DNA of 32,449 nucleotides from Bacteroidota bacterium (GCA_003250355.1 QKGS01000016.1:1-32449); one strand, 5' to 3'. Shown: positions 6,810 through 16,204, counted from the stretch's first letter. Made by a program: numbers and translations. Notes: generated by a model from the sequence alone, not told the origin.

Positions 6810-7805
6810 ATGAGAGATATAATAAACCATCTTGCTGCACACAAAACACTTAGCAGTACAGAGGCTAAACTAATTTTGTCAGATATAGCAAACGGAAAAT
6901 ATTCAGAGATAGAAATGGCATCGTTTCTTACTATTTTTTTAATGAGAAGCATTACAGTAGAAGAACTTTCAGGTTTTCGCGATGCACTCTTAGACCATTG
7001 TCACAGAGTAGATTTAAAGCAGGAAAACATGATAGACCTATGCGGAACCGGTGGCGACGGAAAAGATACATTTAATATATCAACACTTTCGTCGTTTGTA
7101 ACAGCAGGTGCAGGCTGTAAGGTTGCAAAGCATGGCAATTACAGTGTTTCATCGTCGTGCGGGTCGTCAAATATTCTCGAATATTTTGGATATAAATTTA
7201 CAAACAATGAGATAAATCTTCAGCAACAAATAGCTGAGGCAAATATCTGTTTCCTTCATGCCCCATTGTTTAATCCGGCAATGAAAAATGTAGCACCGGT
7301 TCGTAAGGCATTACGTGTAAAAACATTTTTCAATATGTTAGGCCCTATGGTTAATCCGGCGTTTCCCAATAAGCAAATGGTAGGAGTATTCAGCTTAGAT
7401 TTAGCCCGTTTATACGGATACATATATCAAAACAGTAATAAAGATTTTGTTATTATACACAGCCTCGACGGTTACGACGAAATTTCGCTTACCGGCTCTT
7501 TTAAGGCTATTAGCAATACTTCGGAACAAATAATTGCACCATCGGAGCTAGGACTAAAAGCTGTTAAAGAGCAAGATATAAAAGGAGGTGCCGGAGTTGA
7601 CGATTCTGCCGCAATATTCGATAATATATTGAATGGAAAAGGAACCGAGGCTCAAAATAATGTTGTTTGCACAAATGCGGCATTTGCAATTAAAACATAT
7701 ACAGGGAAAAGTTTTGAGGAAAGTTTCCAAATGGCAAAAGACTCTCTTTTAGGAGGAAAGGCAAAACAAAAGTTAAACAAATTGGTTGAAATAAGCAAGT
7801 TGTAA
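6810..7805 (+). CDS. trpD: Anthranilate phosphoribosyltransferase
   Basis: TrpD transfers the phosphoribosyl group of PRPP to anthranilate. The 331-residue protein shows an N-terminal helical domain and the glycine-rich PRPP loop CGTGGDGKDTFNIST (residues 78-92). KHGNYSVSS (107-115) follows, then the 'NPA..NVAPVRK.L..KTFFN.LGPM.NP' block that lines the anthranilate site. The position normally occupied by Val in 'DIVGTGGDG' is Cys (DLCGTGGDG), a common variant. ATG at 6810 matches the family N-terminus. An in-frame ATG at 6780, directly after the trpG stop, would add ten residues and cannot be excluded. Confidence 0.96.
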   Translation: MRDIINHLAAHKTLSSTEAKLILSDIANGKYSEIEMASFLTIFLMRSITVEELSGFRDALLDHCHRVDLKQENMIDLCGTGGDGKDTFNISTLSSFVTAGAGCKVAKHGNYSVSSSCGSSNILEYFGYKFTNNEINLQQQIAEANICFLHAPLFNPAMKNVAPVRKALRVKTFFNMLGPMVNPAFPNKQMVGVFSLDLARLYGYIYQNSNKDFVIIHSLDGYDEISLTGSFKAISNTSEQIIAPSELGLKAVKEQDIKGGAGVDDSAAIFDNILNGKGTEAQNNVVCTNAAFAIKTYTGKSFEESFQMAKDSLLGGKAKQKLNKLVEISKL

Positions 7806-7873
7806 TAAAAAACTGATTAAAATTATTTTATAATGGTTATACAATTTGTAATTTTCCACGCTTAAATATAATT

Positions 7874-8656
7874 ATGTCAACAATACTCGATAAAATAATA
7901 GCACGTAAACATGAGGAGATAGAGGCTCGTAAGGTAGCGTTACCATTGGGCGAACTGGAAAAAAAAGTGCGTGTTCGTAATTATTTTTCAATAAAAAATA
8001 GCCTTACCAAACAAGGTGCAAGCGGTATAATTGCAGAATTTAAAAGGCGTTCACCATCGAAAGATTGGATAAAAAAAGATGCAGATTCAACAATTATCGT
8101 TCCTGCTTATGAAAAAGCAGGAGCAAGTGCTTCAAGTATTTTAACCGATATCGATTTTTTTGGCGGAAACGATACTGATTTAATTGCAGCCGGGGAGATA
8201 GTTAAAATACCACTGTTGCGAAAAGATTTTATGGTAGATGAATATCAGGTAGTTGAGGCTAATAAAATGGGTGCCGATGTTATTCTCCTTATTGCAGCCA
8301 ATCTTACACCAAAGCGGGTAAAGGAACTGGCAGCCTGTGCAAACAATAACAATCTGGAAGTATTACTTGAAATACATAACGAACAGGAACTGGAGCATAT
8401 TTGCGATAATGTAACCTTAGTAGGGGTTAACAACCGAAATTTACACACTTTTGAAACATCGCTCCAAAATTCAATAAACTTATCGACACAAATCCCCGAT
8501 AAATTTATTAAAATATCGGAGAGTGGAATTAGAAATGCCGACGATATAAAAATGCTGAAAACTCATGGCTTTAAAGGGTTTTTAATAGGAGAATCATTTA
8601 TGAAAACCAATAATCCGGGGAAAGCATGCGAAGAATTTATTAAAGAATTAACATAA
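7874..8656 (+). CDS. trpC: Indole-3-glycerol phosphate synthase
   Basis: TrpC closes the indole ring by decarboxylative cyclisation of CdRP. The 260-residue single-domain TIM barrel shows IIAEFKRRSPS with Lys57, LRKDFMVDEYQ with the catalytic Lys117, LLEIH with Glu166, GVNNRNL and the phosphate-binding SESGI. It is not fused to TrpF, which follows 40 bases downstream. A 68-base AT-rich gap separates it from trpD. Confidence 0.97.
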   Translation: MSTILDKIIARKHEEIEARKVALPLGELEKKVRVRNYFSIKNSLTKQGASGIIAEFKRRSPSKDWIKKDADSTIIVPAYEKAGASASSILTDIDFFGGNDTDLIAAGEIVKIPLLRKDFMVDEYQVVEANKMGADVILLIAANLTPKRVKELAACANNNNLEVLLEIHNEQELEHICDNVTLVGVNNRNLHTFETSLQNSINLSTQIPDKFIKISESGIRNADDIKMLKTHGFKGFLIGESFMKTNNPGKACEEFIKELT

Positions 8657-8696
8657 AACATTTAATTATAGATTAACCTTTACACATTTAAACCAA

Positions 8697-9329
8697 ATGA
8701 GCACAAAAATGAAAGTTAAAGTATGTGGACTAACCGACCCCAATAATATTATTGAGGTAGCCGAACTAAAGCCCGATTATGTAGGATTTATTTTTTACCC
8801 CGGTTCACCCCGATACATGGACAAAGACCCAGGTTCGATACCCGAAACCGATGCCCAAAGAGTTGGGATATTTGTTAACGAATGTATTGAAACAATAATA
8901 AAAACGGCACGAAATTTCAGACTTAGCATAATACAGCTTCACGGCGATGAAGACCCTGAAATGTGCAGCGATTTGCAAGAGCTTGGCTATAAGGTTGCTA
9001 AAGCAATAAAAATAGATGATAAAACTATACCCGATGAGGTAGAAACATATGCATCGGTGGTCGATTTTTTTGTGTTCGATACCAAAGGGAAAATAGTTGG
9101 AGGTACAGGCCAAAAATTTAACTGGAAAAAACTCGATGAGTTAGCCGAGTTTGGGCCATTTTTGTTAAGTGGAGGTATAGGTCCCGACGATGCTGAAATA
9201 ATTAGAAAGTTAAATTATCCTAACTTGGTTGGGGTTGATATAAACAGCAGGTTTGAAGATGAACCCGGAATGAAGAATATAGAATTGTTGAAGCGATTTT
9301 TCGATGAGTTGAATCTTGTTCCGGTATAG
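8697..9329 (+). CDS. trpF: Phosphoribosylanthranilate isomerase
   Basis: TrpF performs the Amadori rearrangement of phosphoribosylanthranilate to CdRP. The 210-residue TIM barrel begins with MKVKVCGLT, which carries the catalytic Cys (residue 10). YVGFIFYPGSPRYM follows, then FVFDTKG with the catalytic Asp, and the phosphate-binding LLSGGIGPDDA and GVDINS. Either ATG at 8697 or ATG at 8709 could be used; the latter starts nearer the first strand. It lies between trpC and trpB with short spacers and is certainly part of the operon. Confidence 0.96.
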   Translation: MSTKMKVKVCGLTDPNNIIEVAELKPDYVGFIFYPGSPRYMDKDPGSIPETDAQRVGIFVNECIETIIKTARNFRLSIIQLHGDEDPEMCSDLQELGYKVAKAIKIDDKTIPDEVETYASVVDFFVFDTKGKIVGGTGQKFNWKKLDELAEFGPFLLSGGIGPDDAEIIRKLNYPNLVGVDINSRFEDEPGMKNIELLKRFFDELNLVPV

Positions 9330-9379
9330 TATAGAAACATAATATAAGTATAACTTAAAGTAGATAGGAGTAAAATACT

Positions 9380-10573
9380 GTGAAATATACAGTTGACAGC
9401 AAAGGTTATTACGGTAGGTTTGGAGGGGCATTTATTCCTGAAATGCTTTATCCGAATGTTAAAAATTTAGAGAAGAATTATCTGAAAATAATGGAGAGTG
9501 AAGAATTTCAGAAAGAATTCACAACATTGTTAAAGGATTATGTGGGAAGGCCGTCGCCTTTGTATTACTCTAAACGGATGAGCGATAAGTATGGTATAAA
9601 TCTTTACCTGAAGCGTGAAGATGTAAATCATACAGGTTCGCATAAAATAAACAACACTATTGGTCAAATATTGATGGCTCGCTATTTGGGCAAGAAGCGG
9701 ATAATTGCAGAAACAGGAGCAGGGCAACATGGTGTTGCAACAGCAACAGTATGTGCACGTGAAGGCTTAGATTGTATTGTGTTTATGGGTGCAACCGATG
9801 TTGCCCGACAAATGCCTAATGTTGAGAAAATGCAAATGTTGGGAGCAACAGTTATTCCCGCCGAATCGGGTAATAAAACACTTAAAGATGCTACAAATGA
9901 AGCTATACGCGACTGGATTAACAACCCCGATGAAACCCATTATATAATAGGTTCTGTTGTGGGACCACACCCATACCCCGATATGGTAGCCCGCTTCCAG
10001 TCAGTTATTAGTAAGGAAATGCGTATGCAGCTTGAAGAGAAAACCGGTAATCCGCTCCCCGATACAGTTATAGCCTGTGTAGGAGGCGGAAGTAATGCTG
10101 CCGGAGCTTTTTACCATTATTTGAACGATGAGTCGGTTCGTTTGGTTGCTGTTGAAGCCGACGGATTGGGCTTGGAAACAGGCGAAACAGCTGCAACTAT
10201 GGCTGCAGGCAGCCCTGGAATTATTCATGGCAGTATGACCATGCTTATGCAAACCGACGATGGTCAAATTGTGGAACCGTATTCAATTTCGGCAGGGCTC
10301 GATTATCCCGGAGTAGGTCCGCTACATGCTCACTTATTCGATACCAAGCGCGGTACTTTTGTTAGAGCTACCGACCGGGATGCACTTGATGCGGCATTTG
10401 AATTAACAAGAATGGAAGGTATTATACCGGCTTTAGAGTCGGCTCATGCACTGGCTGCACTTAAAAAACTTGACTTTAAACCCGGCGAAACAGTTGTTGT
10501 TAATATTTCCGGTCGCGGCGATAAAGATATGGAGGCTTATAGAGCTGAAATGAAAAGGCGAAATGAAAAATAG
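9380..10573 (+). CDS. trpB: Tryptophan synthase beta chain
   Basis: TrpB condenses indole with serine to give tryptophan in a PLP-dependent reaction, working as an alpha2-beta2 complex with TrpA. The 397-residue protein has the PLP lysine Lys89 in HTGSHKINNT, the catalytic Glu111 in ETGAGQHG, the PLP-phosphate loop GGGSNA (235-240) and the C-terminal SGRGDKDM. It is of the standard TrpB1 type that needs an alpha subunit. The start is GTG at 9380, preceded by one of the few real Shine-Dalgarno sequences in the window (AGGAG, 9366-9370). Unusually, its partner trpA does not follow directly: a toxin-antitoxin pair starts seven bases after the trpB stop. Confidence 0.97.
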   Translation: MKYTVDSKGYYGRFGGAFIPEMLYPNVKNLEKNYLKIMESEEFQKEFTTLLKDYVGRPSPLYYSKRMSDKYGINLYLKREDVNHTGSHKINNTIGQILMARYLGKKRIIAETGAGQHGVATATVCAREGLDCIVFMGATDVARQMPNVEKMQMLGATVIPAESGNKTLKDATNEAIRDWINNPDETHYIIGSVVGPHPYPDMVARFQSVISKEMRMQLEEKTGNPLPDTVIACVGGGSNAAGAFYHYLNDESVRLVAVEADGLGLETGETAATMAAGSPGIIHGSMTMLMQTDDGQIVEPYSISAGLDYPGVGPLHAHLFDTKRGTFVRATDRDALDAAFELTRMEGIIPALESAHALAALKKLDFKPGETVVVNISGRGDKDMEAYRAEMKRRNEK

Positions 10574-10579
10574 TTTGAT

Positions 10580-10798
10580 ATGAATAAGGCAATACAAGAA
10601 ATTTTAAAGCTTAGTGTTTCCGAGAGAATACTCTTGGTTGAAGAAATATGGAATAGTATTGCATCAGAAGATATCTCTCCGGAGTTATCTGAAGAAACAA
10701 AGAAACTTCTTGATGAAAGACTGTTGGAACATAATGAAAATAGGGGATCAGGTAGTAGTTGGGACGATGTAAAAGCGCGAATAAGGGAAGAGTTCTAG
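10580..10798 (+). CDS. Antitoxin of an addiction module (Unstab_antitox type)
   Basis: The 72-residue acidic protein starts MNKAIQEILKLSVSERILLVEEIWNSI and ends SWDDVKARIREEF. This matches the small 'putative addiction module component' family (PF09720 type), whose C-terminal SW..V..R... segment contacts the toxin. It should bind and neutralise the protein encoded directly downstream, with one base between stop and start. It begins seven bases after the trpB stop and so probably rides on the trp transcript. Base composition is like its neighbours apart from being slightly more A-rich. I saw no separate promoter, but one inside the end of trpB cannot be excluded. Confidence 0.85.
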   Translation: MNKAIQEILKLSVSERILLVEEIWNSIASEDISPELSEETKKLLDERLLEHNENRGSGSSWDDVKARIREEF

Positions 10799-10799
10799 T

Positions 10800-11099
10800 A
10801 TGTTTCCAATTATTATCAGACCTTTAGCTGAAAATGATATTAAAGAAGCTTCTATATGGTACAATAAAACACGGGGTGGTTTGGGAGATGAATTTTTATT
10901 AGCTGTTGAAGCAAAATTATATCAAATCAGAAGGAATCCGAAAGGTTATCAGTCAATTTATAAAGCTGTAAGAAGAGTTTTAACAGATAGATTTCCTTAT
11001 GGAATATTTTACATAGTTGAACAAGATAAAATCTATAATTTAGCAGTAGTACATACAAGTAGAAATCCAAAACATTGGATCACCAGGTATGAAGCTTAA
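10800..11099 (+). CDS. Toxin of the ParE/RelE superfamily
   Basis: The 99-residue basic protein has the ParE/RelE fold pattern (PF05016). It opens with 'I.P.AE.DI.EA..WY', continues with a helical hairpin 'GLGDEFLLAVE..L.QI..NP' and 'V.R.L...FPYGIFYIVE', and ends with the strand 'I..LAVVHTSRNPKHW'. The HxxRxP-like ending is typical of ParE toxins paired with this antitoxin type. ParE members poison gyrase and RelE members cleave mRNA; the sequence does not decide between them. It forms a two-gene unit with the antitoxin upstream, and trpA follows after 21 bases. It looks intact. Confidence 0.87.
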   Translation: MFPIIIRPLAENDIKEASIWYNKTRGGLGDEFLLAVEAKLYQIRRNPKGYQSIYKAVRRVLTDRFPYGIFYIVEQDKIYNLAVVHTSRNPKHWITRYEA

Positions 11100-11120
11100 G
11101 AATAATATCGATAAGAATTG

Positions 11121-11891
11121 ATGGAAAATAGAATAAACAAACTTTTTAGCGAGGCGAAAGGTAAAATTCGCTCAATATATTTTACTGCCGGACATCCGGA
11201 ACCCGATTCGGCAGTTGAAGTAATAAAGGAACTTGAAAAAAATGGTATCGACCTTATTGAAATAGGTTTTCCATTTTCCGATCCATTGGCCGATGGCCCT
11301 ACAATACAAAAGAGTTCGCAGTTTGCCTTAGAAAAAGGTATGTCGTTACCAAAACTTTTATCTGAACTGAAAGATATCAGAAAAAGTGTAAGTATTCCAT
11401 TAATACTTATGGGTTATTTCAATACTGTTTTAAAGTATGGAGTAGAGCAATTTTGTAACGATATCAGCCAAATAGGAATTGACGGAGTTATTTTACCCGA
11501 CCTTCCACTTGAAGTGTATGAAGAGCTGTATAAAGATACATTCGATAAATACGGAGTTATACCGGTGTTTTTAATTACCCCAAGTACACCGGATGAACGA
11601 ATACGCAAAACGGCTTCGTTATCGAAAGGGTTTATTTATATGGTTTCATCAGCTTCTACTACAGGAGCAAAACAAGGATATGCCCAAGAGAATATCGATT
11701 ATTTTAAACGAATTCAAAACATGAACCTTGGCGTACCTGTACTTACCGGTTTTGGAATATCCAATAAAGAAACATTTGCAATAGCTACAGAGTATTCTGC
11801 CGGAGGAATTATTGGTAGTGCATTTGTAAAAGCTTTGGAAGGTGAAAGTAGTATTGCCGATAAGGTAAAAGTATTTGTTGATACTATTTAA
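11121..11891 (+). CDS. trpA: Tryptophan synthase alpha chain
   Basis: TrpA cleaves indole-3-glycerol phosphate, and the indole is channelled to TrpB. The 256-residue TIM barrel has the catalytic Glu47 in LIEIGFPFSDP and Asp58 in PLADGPTIQ. YMVSSASTTGAKQG follows, and the phosphate-binding loop GFGISN. I chose ATG at 11121; a TTG immediately before it (11118) is less likely. It is the last gene of the operon, separated from trpB by the toxin-antitoxin pair (547 bases between the trpB stop and this start). Confidence 0.96.
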   Translation: MENRINKLFSEAKGKIRSIYFTAGHPEPDSAVEVIKELEKNGIDLIEIGFPFSDPLADGPTIQKSSQFALEKGMSLPKLLSELKDIRKSVSIPLILMGYFNTVLKYGVEQFCNDISQIGIDGVILPDLPLEVYEELYKDTFDKYGVIPVFLITPSTPDERIRKTASLSKGFIYMVSSASTTGAKQGYAQENIDYFKRIQNMNLGVPVLTGFGISNKETFAIATEYSAGGIIGSAFVKALEGESSIADKVKVFVDTI

Positions 11892-11995
11892 TAATGTGGA
11901 AATTTGAGAATGTGAATATTAGGAAATGATGGCGTACGTTAATTAAACGTGTACTCACACCTAAATACTCAATACTCATATCTAAAATTAAAAAT
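11892..11995. repeat. Intergenic region with GAGAATGTG-type repeat
   Basis: The start of this gap (11893-11935, GTGGAAATTTGAGAATGTGAA and onward) resembles the repeats at 1785-1871 and 20009-20050. Downstream, GTACGTT (11934-11940) and AACGTGTAC (11946-11954) form an imperfect hairpin without a T-run, so it is a poor terminator candidate. Confidence 0.4.
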
Positions 11996-13894
11996 ATGTC
12001 TCCGATCAAAAAGCATCCTGAAGGGTTAGTAGTACTTTTCTTTACCGAAATGTGGGAACGTTTCAGTTTTTATGGAATGCGTGCTCTTTTAACGCTCTAT
12101 TTGACACTTGAACTGTTCAGCAATTTGCAAGACCCGCTTAAAAAAGCCACTGCATTTGGAATATATGCTGCTTACGGAGCATTAGTTTATGCCACACCGT
12201 TTATCGGTGGATTATTGGCCGATAAATTCCTTGGACACAAACGTTCTGTAATGTGGGGAGCTGTATTAATGGCTATTGGTCATTTTATAATGGCTGTACC
12301 TACTGAGCTTTTTTTATACATTGCTTTAGCATTTTTAATATTAGGCAATGGTTTTTTTAAACCAAATATTTCTTCAATAGTTGGAAGCCTTTACGAAGAG
12401 AATGATTCCCGTCGCGATGGAGGTTTTACAATATTTTATATGGGTATAAACCTGGGTGCATTTTTGGCACCTTTGATTTGTGGTTTTATAGGCGAAAAAT
12501 ACGGATGGCATTATGGATTTGGTATAGCAGGGGTAGGAATGTTAACAGGGCTTTTTACCTTTTATAAGGGCGGCAAAAGCTTGAAAGAAAAGGGAAATAC
12601 ACCCCAAGCCGGCAAGAAAGCTTTATTCAATATTAAGTTGTTTACTCCCGTAAATACTATTTATGCGTTGTCGTTTGTGGTAGTTGCACTTTTGGCATTG
12701 TTGGTTAAAAATTATGAGCTAATGTCATATATACTTACCCCGTTTGCAATGGGAGTAATTGCAATACTTATAATATATGCATTGCGTAGTGGTAAGGTTG
12801 AGCGTGAAAAAATGTTTGTGATACTGATTTTATTGTTCTTTACAACTCTGTTTTGGGCTTTCTTTGAGCAGGCAGGTTCATCGCTCACATTATTTGCCAA
12901 AGAAAATGTAAATCGCAATTTGTTTTCATCGGAAGTTCCGGCTTCATTGTTTCAGGCAGTTAATCCATTATTTATATTAATATTTGCCCCTCTGTTTTCA
13001 ATTATGTGGATAAAAATGGGCGATAAGAAAAAAGAACCTTCCACACCAATGAAGTTCTTTTGGGGAGTACTTTTACTCGGATTAGGCTTTTTGTTGTTGG
13101 CAGCTGCTCCTTATTTTACAAAGGTTATACCTGTCGACTTATCGACAAATACTACAAAAATAGTGGTAATGGCAGCAACTGTTCCAATGATATTTTTATT
13201 TCTGAGTTACTTGTTACAAACATGGGGTGAGTTATGTCTTTCGCCTATTGGGTTATCAATGGTAACTAAGCTTGCTTCGCTAAAGGTTGTAGCTATGGTT
13301 ATGGGCGCATGGTTCTTATCGTCGGCTATGGCTCATCATTTGGGTGGAATTATTGCCAATTTTACATCGGAGTCTGACAATGTATCGGCTACTGAGCTTA
13401 TGATTACTGAAACAGAGCAGATATATGCAAATTACACTGAGTTTGCCACCGGCGAAAAAAAACATATCAGAAATGCAATAGCTTCGGCTTATGAAATATT
13501 GCAGAACGATGCCAATGAAATTGCATTAAATGGTAATTCGGTTACTGATTTTAATATAGATGCAGCTACCCAAACAGCTTTTGCCTATTTATCTGATAGC
13601 GTTTCTTGTTCTGTTAATATGCCTGATTTAAAAAATAAAATAGGTACTGTAATAGAAACAGGAGCATTACAAATTATTAATAATAGCCGGTTAGCTGTCG
13701 ATGCGGCTTTAGAAACAGGTTATTATACTGAGGATGAATTAAGCGAATATTCATTGTCGAGTTTAAATTCATTGAATAATTTACTTACATACACATCGGT
13801 ATTTCGGGCAATAGGAATTATTGCGTGTATTGCATCGGCGGTATTGCTACTATTGGTTCCGCTACTCAGGCGTATGATGCATGGAGTTAGCTAG
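11996..13894 (+). CDS. POT-family proton-dependent oligopeptide transporter
   Basis: This 632-residue inner-membrane transporter belongs to the PTR2/POT branch of the major facilitator superfamily, which imports di- and tripeptides with protons. The first helix bears the proton-coupling ExxER motif, here EMWERFSFYG (residues 18-27). 'GGLLADKFLGHKRSV' and 'GNGFFKPNISSIVG' (117-130) are the other family signatures, and 'LLQTWGELCLSPIGLSMVTKL' covers the C-terminal bundle. At least 12 membrane helices are visible. An unusual feature is a hydrophilic segment of about 145 residues (456-600) between the last two helices, predicted outside the membrane. Standard POT proteins are near 500 residues. 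It is not obviously linked to the trp operon upstream. Confidence 0.9.
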   Translation: MSPIKKHPEGLVVLFFTEMWERFSFYGMRALLTLYLTLELFSNLQDPLKKATAFGIYAAYGALVYATPFIGGLLADKFLGHKRSVMWGAVLMAIGHFIMAVPTELFLYIALAFLILGNGFFKPNISSIVGSLYEENDSRRDGGFTIFYMGINLGAFLAPLICGFIGEKYGWHYGFGIAGVGMLTGLFTFYKGGKSLKEKGNTPQAGKKALFNIKLFTPVNTIYALSFVVVALLALLVKNYELMSYILTPFAMGVIAILIIYALRSGKVEREKMFVILILLFFTTLFWAFFEQAGSSLTLFAKENVNRNLFSSEVPASLFQAVNPLFILIFAPLFSIMWIKMGDKKKEPSTPMKFFWGVLLLGLGFLLLAAAPYFTKVIPVDLSTNTTKIVVMAATVPMIFLFLSYLLQTWGELCLSPIGLSMVTKLASLKVVAMVMGAWFLSSAMAHHLGGIIANFTSESDNVSATELMITETEQIYANYTEFATGEKKHIRNAIASAYEILQNDANEIALNGNSVTDFNIDAATQTAFAYLSDSVSCSVNMPDLKNKIGTVIETGALQIINNSRLAVDAALETGYYTEDELSEYSLSSLNSLNNLLTYTSVFRAIGIIACIASAVLLLLVPLLRRMMHGVS

Positions 13895-13957
13895 TTAATT
13901 CATTATTAGTGATTCACATATATTTGGAGATTATTTCATTCATTTTGTTCTATTTTA

Positions 13958-13965
13958 TACATTTG
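13958..13965 (+). promoter_or_regulatory. -7 box for the patatin/beta-barrel gene
   Basis: TACATTTG matches TAnnTTTG and lies 16 bases before the ATG at 13982. TTTC near 13934-13937 is a poor -33 candidate. Confidence 0.35.
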
Positions 13966-13981
13966 CCATAAACATGACAAA

Positions 13982-16195
13982 ATGAAGTATTTCCCTAATT
14001 TGTGTCTTATATTATTTTTATTAATAACACTTTCATTATCAGGCCAAAATGATATTGCAGATAGTGAAGAAGCAAGGTCAAAAGTAGGCCTAGTACTTAG
14101 TGGCGGAGGAGCTAAAGGTTTTGCTTATATAGGGTTATTAAAAGTTCTCGATGAAGTAAATATGCCAATCGATTATATAGGAGGTACCAGTATAGGGGCA
14201 ATAGTGGGTGGACTTTATGCCGTAGGATATTCGGCCGATACTATTGAATATATTATCCGAAGTCAGAATTGGGAGAAGGTAATATCGGGTAGTATTGACC
14301 GTAAATATTTGGCATATGAGGAGAGACTTTTTTCCGATAAATACAAACTGAACATTCCCATTAACAATAATAAGATAGATGTAAAATCGTCAATTGCAGG
14401 GAGTTTACATATCGACTTGTTGTTACAGCGGTTCTTTTTGCCGGTTGCACACATAACCGATTTTAATAAATTACCTACCCCTTTTGTTTGTGTTGGAACC
14501 GACTTAATAACCGGCAAGGAGGTTGAGTTACGGTCAGGAAATTTGGCAAGGGCAGTTAGGGCATCAATGGCTATACCCGGTTTTTTTCCCGAGGTAGAGT
14601 ACAATGGCAAATACCTTATTGATGGAGGCGTAGTTGATAATTACCCCGTAGAGAAAGTAAAAGCAATGGGAGCCGATATTATTATTGGTGGCGATGTTCA
14701 GGCTAAGCGTATGAATATTGACGATATATCGTCGTTACCGGTTATGTTTGACCATATTATTTCATTTAACCGAGCCAAAATAAATAACAAAGGTATTAAT
14801 GATACCGACTATTATATACATTTTGATATGGATTACGATGTTATGTCATTTGCCCATTTCGATTCTATAATAGTTATAGGTGAGCGAATTGCTCGTTTGC
14901 ATTACAGCGAACTTAAACACCTGGCCGATTCGTTGAATGCACTATCGCAAGGTTCTAGCAGAGAAAAACAGAGGGCAATTACAGATTCTATTCTTATATC
15001 GGAAATAAGATTTGAAGGTGGTAATAAATTGCATAAAAAACTAGCAGAAGGTTTCTTTAAAAATGTTGACGAAGGTTATGTTTCGGTCAATGAAATAGAG
15101 AGATCGATTAAGTATTTGTATGGAACAAAAAGCTTTTCCGAAATATATTATACTAACAGTTTATATAAAAAAGAACCTGTTTTAACAGTAAATTTAAAAC
15201 CTTCGGGGCAGGGTGATTTATCGGCCGGGGTACATTTCGACATCGATTATGGCGGTAGCATATTGGCAAATATTACTTTACGAAATCTGTTCAATACGCG
15301 CTTTAAGTTTTTTACCGATGTAGTTCTTGGAGAAGACCCCCGTGTAAAGGCTCAAATAGTATTGAATAACGGATATAAACCGGGTATTGCAATAGAAACA
15401 GATATTTATTCGTTCGATTTTTCACAGTACGATAGCATAGGAAAAGCAAACAGTACTATGCAATATGAAAATATTGGAGGTTCGGTATTTATACCATTTA
15501 TGTTTCGCAATAGTTTTATGTGTAGAGTGGGAGCAGAATACAATTACTTCAAATACTCGCAAGATTTTAACAAGGACACAACTCTTTTATTAGCAGGGGT
15601 TTTTAGAAGTTATACATCGTTTTTTGGCGCTGTAAACTACGATACCCGTAACAGGTTGAGCTTTCCAACAAGTGGTTGGGATATTGAGTTTAATGCCGAC
15701 CATTCTTTCGAACTTGACCATTTTTATGAAATGAGAAATTACAGTCAATACTCATTTTATTTAAAATGCGACACATATATACCTGTTTTAAAATGGTTTA
15801 CTTTTCAGCCCGGGGTATTCGGTGGTTATTTGAAATATAATAATAAACTGTATATACAAGAGACATTTGGGTTAGGGGGGGTAAATACTTCAAACTATAA
15901 TGATAAAATAGTACCTTTCACCGGAATGCGATTTATAGAGCATCATGCCAATTATGCTGCTATTGCCAGAGCTAAGCTACAGTTTGAGGTTTATACCGAT
16001 TTTTTTGTAACCGGGGTTTTTGATTATGGAGTGGCAGTAAAAGACAAAAGTGCTTTTGTGGCTAAAAATGCAATGTACGGTTATGGCATTAAGTTTGGAT
16101 ACAACAGCATAATAGGTCCGGTTGAGGCATCGATTCTTGAATCGTCGGAGCACCATTTTACGGTATTTTATATTAACGTGGGTTTTTGGTTTTAA
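13982..16195 (+). CDS. Patatin-like phospholipase fused to an outer-membrane beta-barrel
   Basis: The 737-residue protein has a signal peptide (about residues 1-21), then a patatin domain (33-320). The oxyanion loop GGGAKG is at 41-46, the nucleophile Ser70 in GGTSIG, and Asp214 in DGG completes the Ser-Asp dyad. A short POTRA-like segment follows (about 330-400), then a 16-strand-type beta-barrel of the BamA/TamA (surface antigen D15) kind, ending in Phe (VGFWF) as outer-membrane barrels do. This is the architecture of type Vd autotransporter patatins (PlpD/FplA type), which display or release phospholipase A activity at the surface. Bacteroidota forms keep the domain tethered. Catalytic residues are intact. 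The next gene starts 9 bases downstream. Confidence 0.88.
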   Translation: MKYFPNLCLILFLLITLSLSGQNDIADSEEARSKVGLVLSGGGAKGFAYIGLLKVLDEVNMPIDYIGGTSIGAIVGGLYAVGYSADTIEYIIRSQNWEKVISGSIDRKYLAYEERLFSDKYKLNIPINNNKIDVKSSIAGSLHIDLLLQRFFLPVAHITDFNKLPTPFVCVGTDLITGKEVELRSGNLARAVRASMAIPGFFPEVEYNGKYLIDGGVVDNYPVEKVKAMGADIIIGGDVQAKRMNIDDISSLPVMFDHIISFNRAKINNKGINDTDYYIHFDMDYDVMSFAHFDSIIVIGERIARLHYSELKHLADSLNALSQGSSREKQRAITDSILISEIRFEGGNKLHKKLAEGFFKNVDEGYVSVNEIERSIKYLYGTKSFSEIYYTNSLYKKEPVLTVNLKPSGQGDLSAGVHFDIDYGGSILANITLRNLFNTRFKFFTDVVLGEDPRVKAQIVLNNGYKPGIAIETDIYSFDFSQYDSIGKANSTMQYENIGGSVFIPFMFRNSFMCRVGAEYNYFKYSQDFNKDTTLLLAGVFRSYTSFFGAVNYDTRNRLSFPTSGWDIEFNADHSFELDHFYEMRNYSQYSFYLKCDTYIPVLKWFTFQPGVFGGYLKYNNKLYIQETFGLGGVNTSNYNDKIVPFTGMRFIEHHANYAAIARAKLQFEVYTDFFVTGVFDYGVAVKDKSAFVAKNAMYGYGIKFGYNSIIGPVEASILESSEHHFTVFYINVGFWF

Positions 16196-16204
16196 TATCT
16201 GATT

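Noticed and set aside
11934-11954. The GTACGTT/AACGTGTAC hairpin as terminator of the trp operon.
   Set aside because: The stem has a bulge and no T-run follows, so a terminator call is not supported.
14263-14610. A 115-codon minus-strand frame.
   Set aside because: It is antisense to the patatin domain with intact catalytic motifs.
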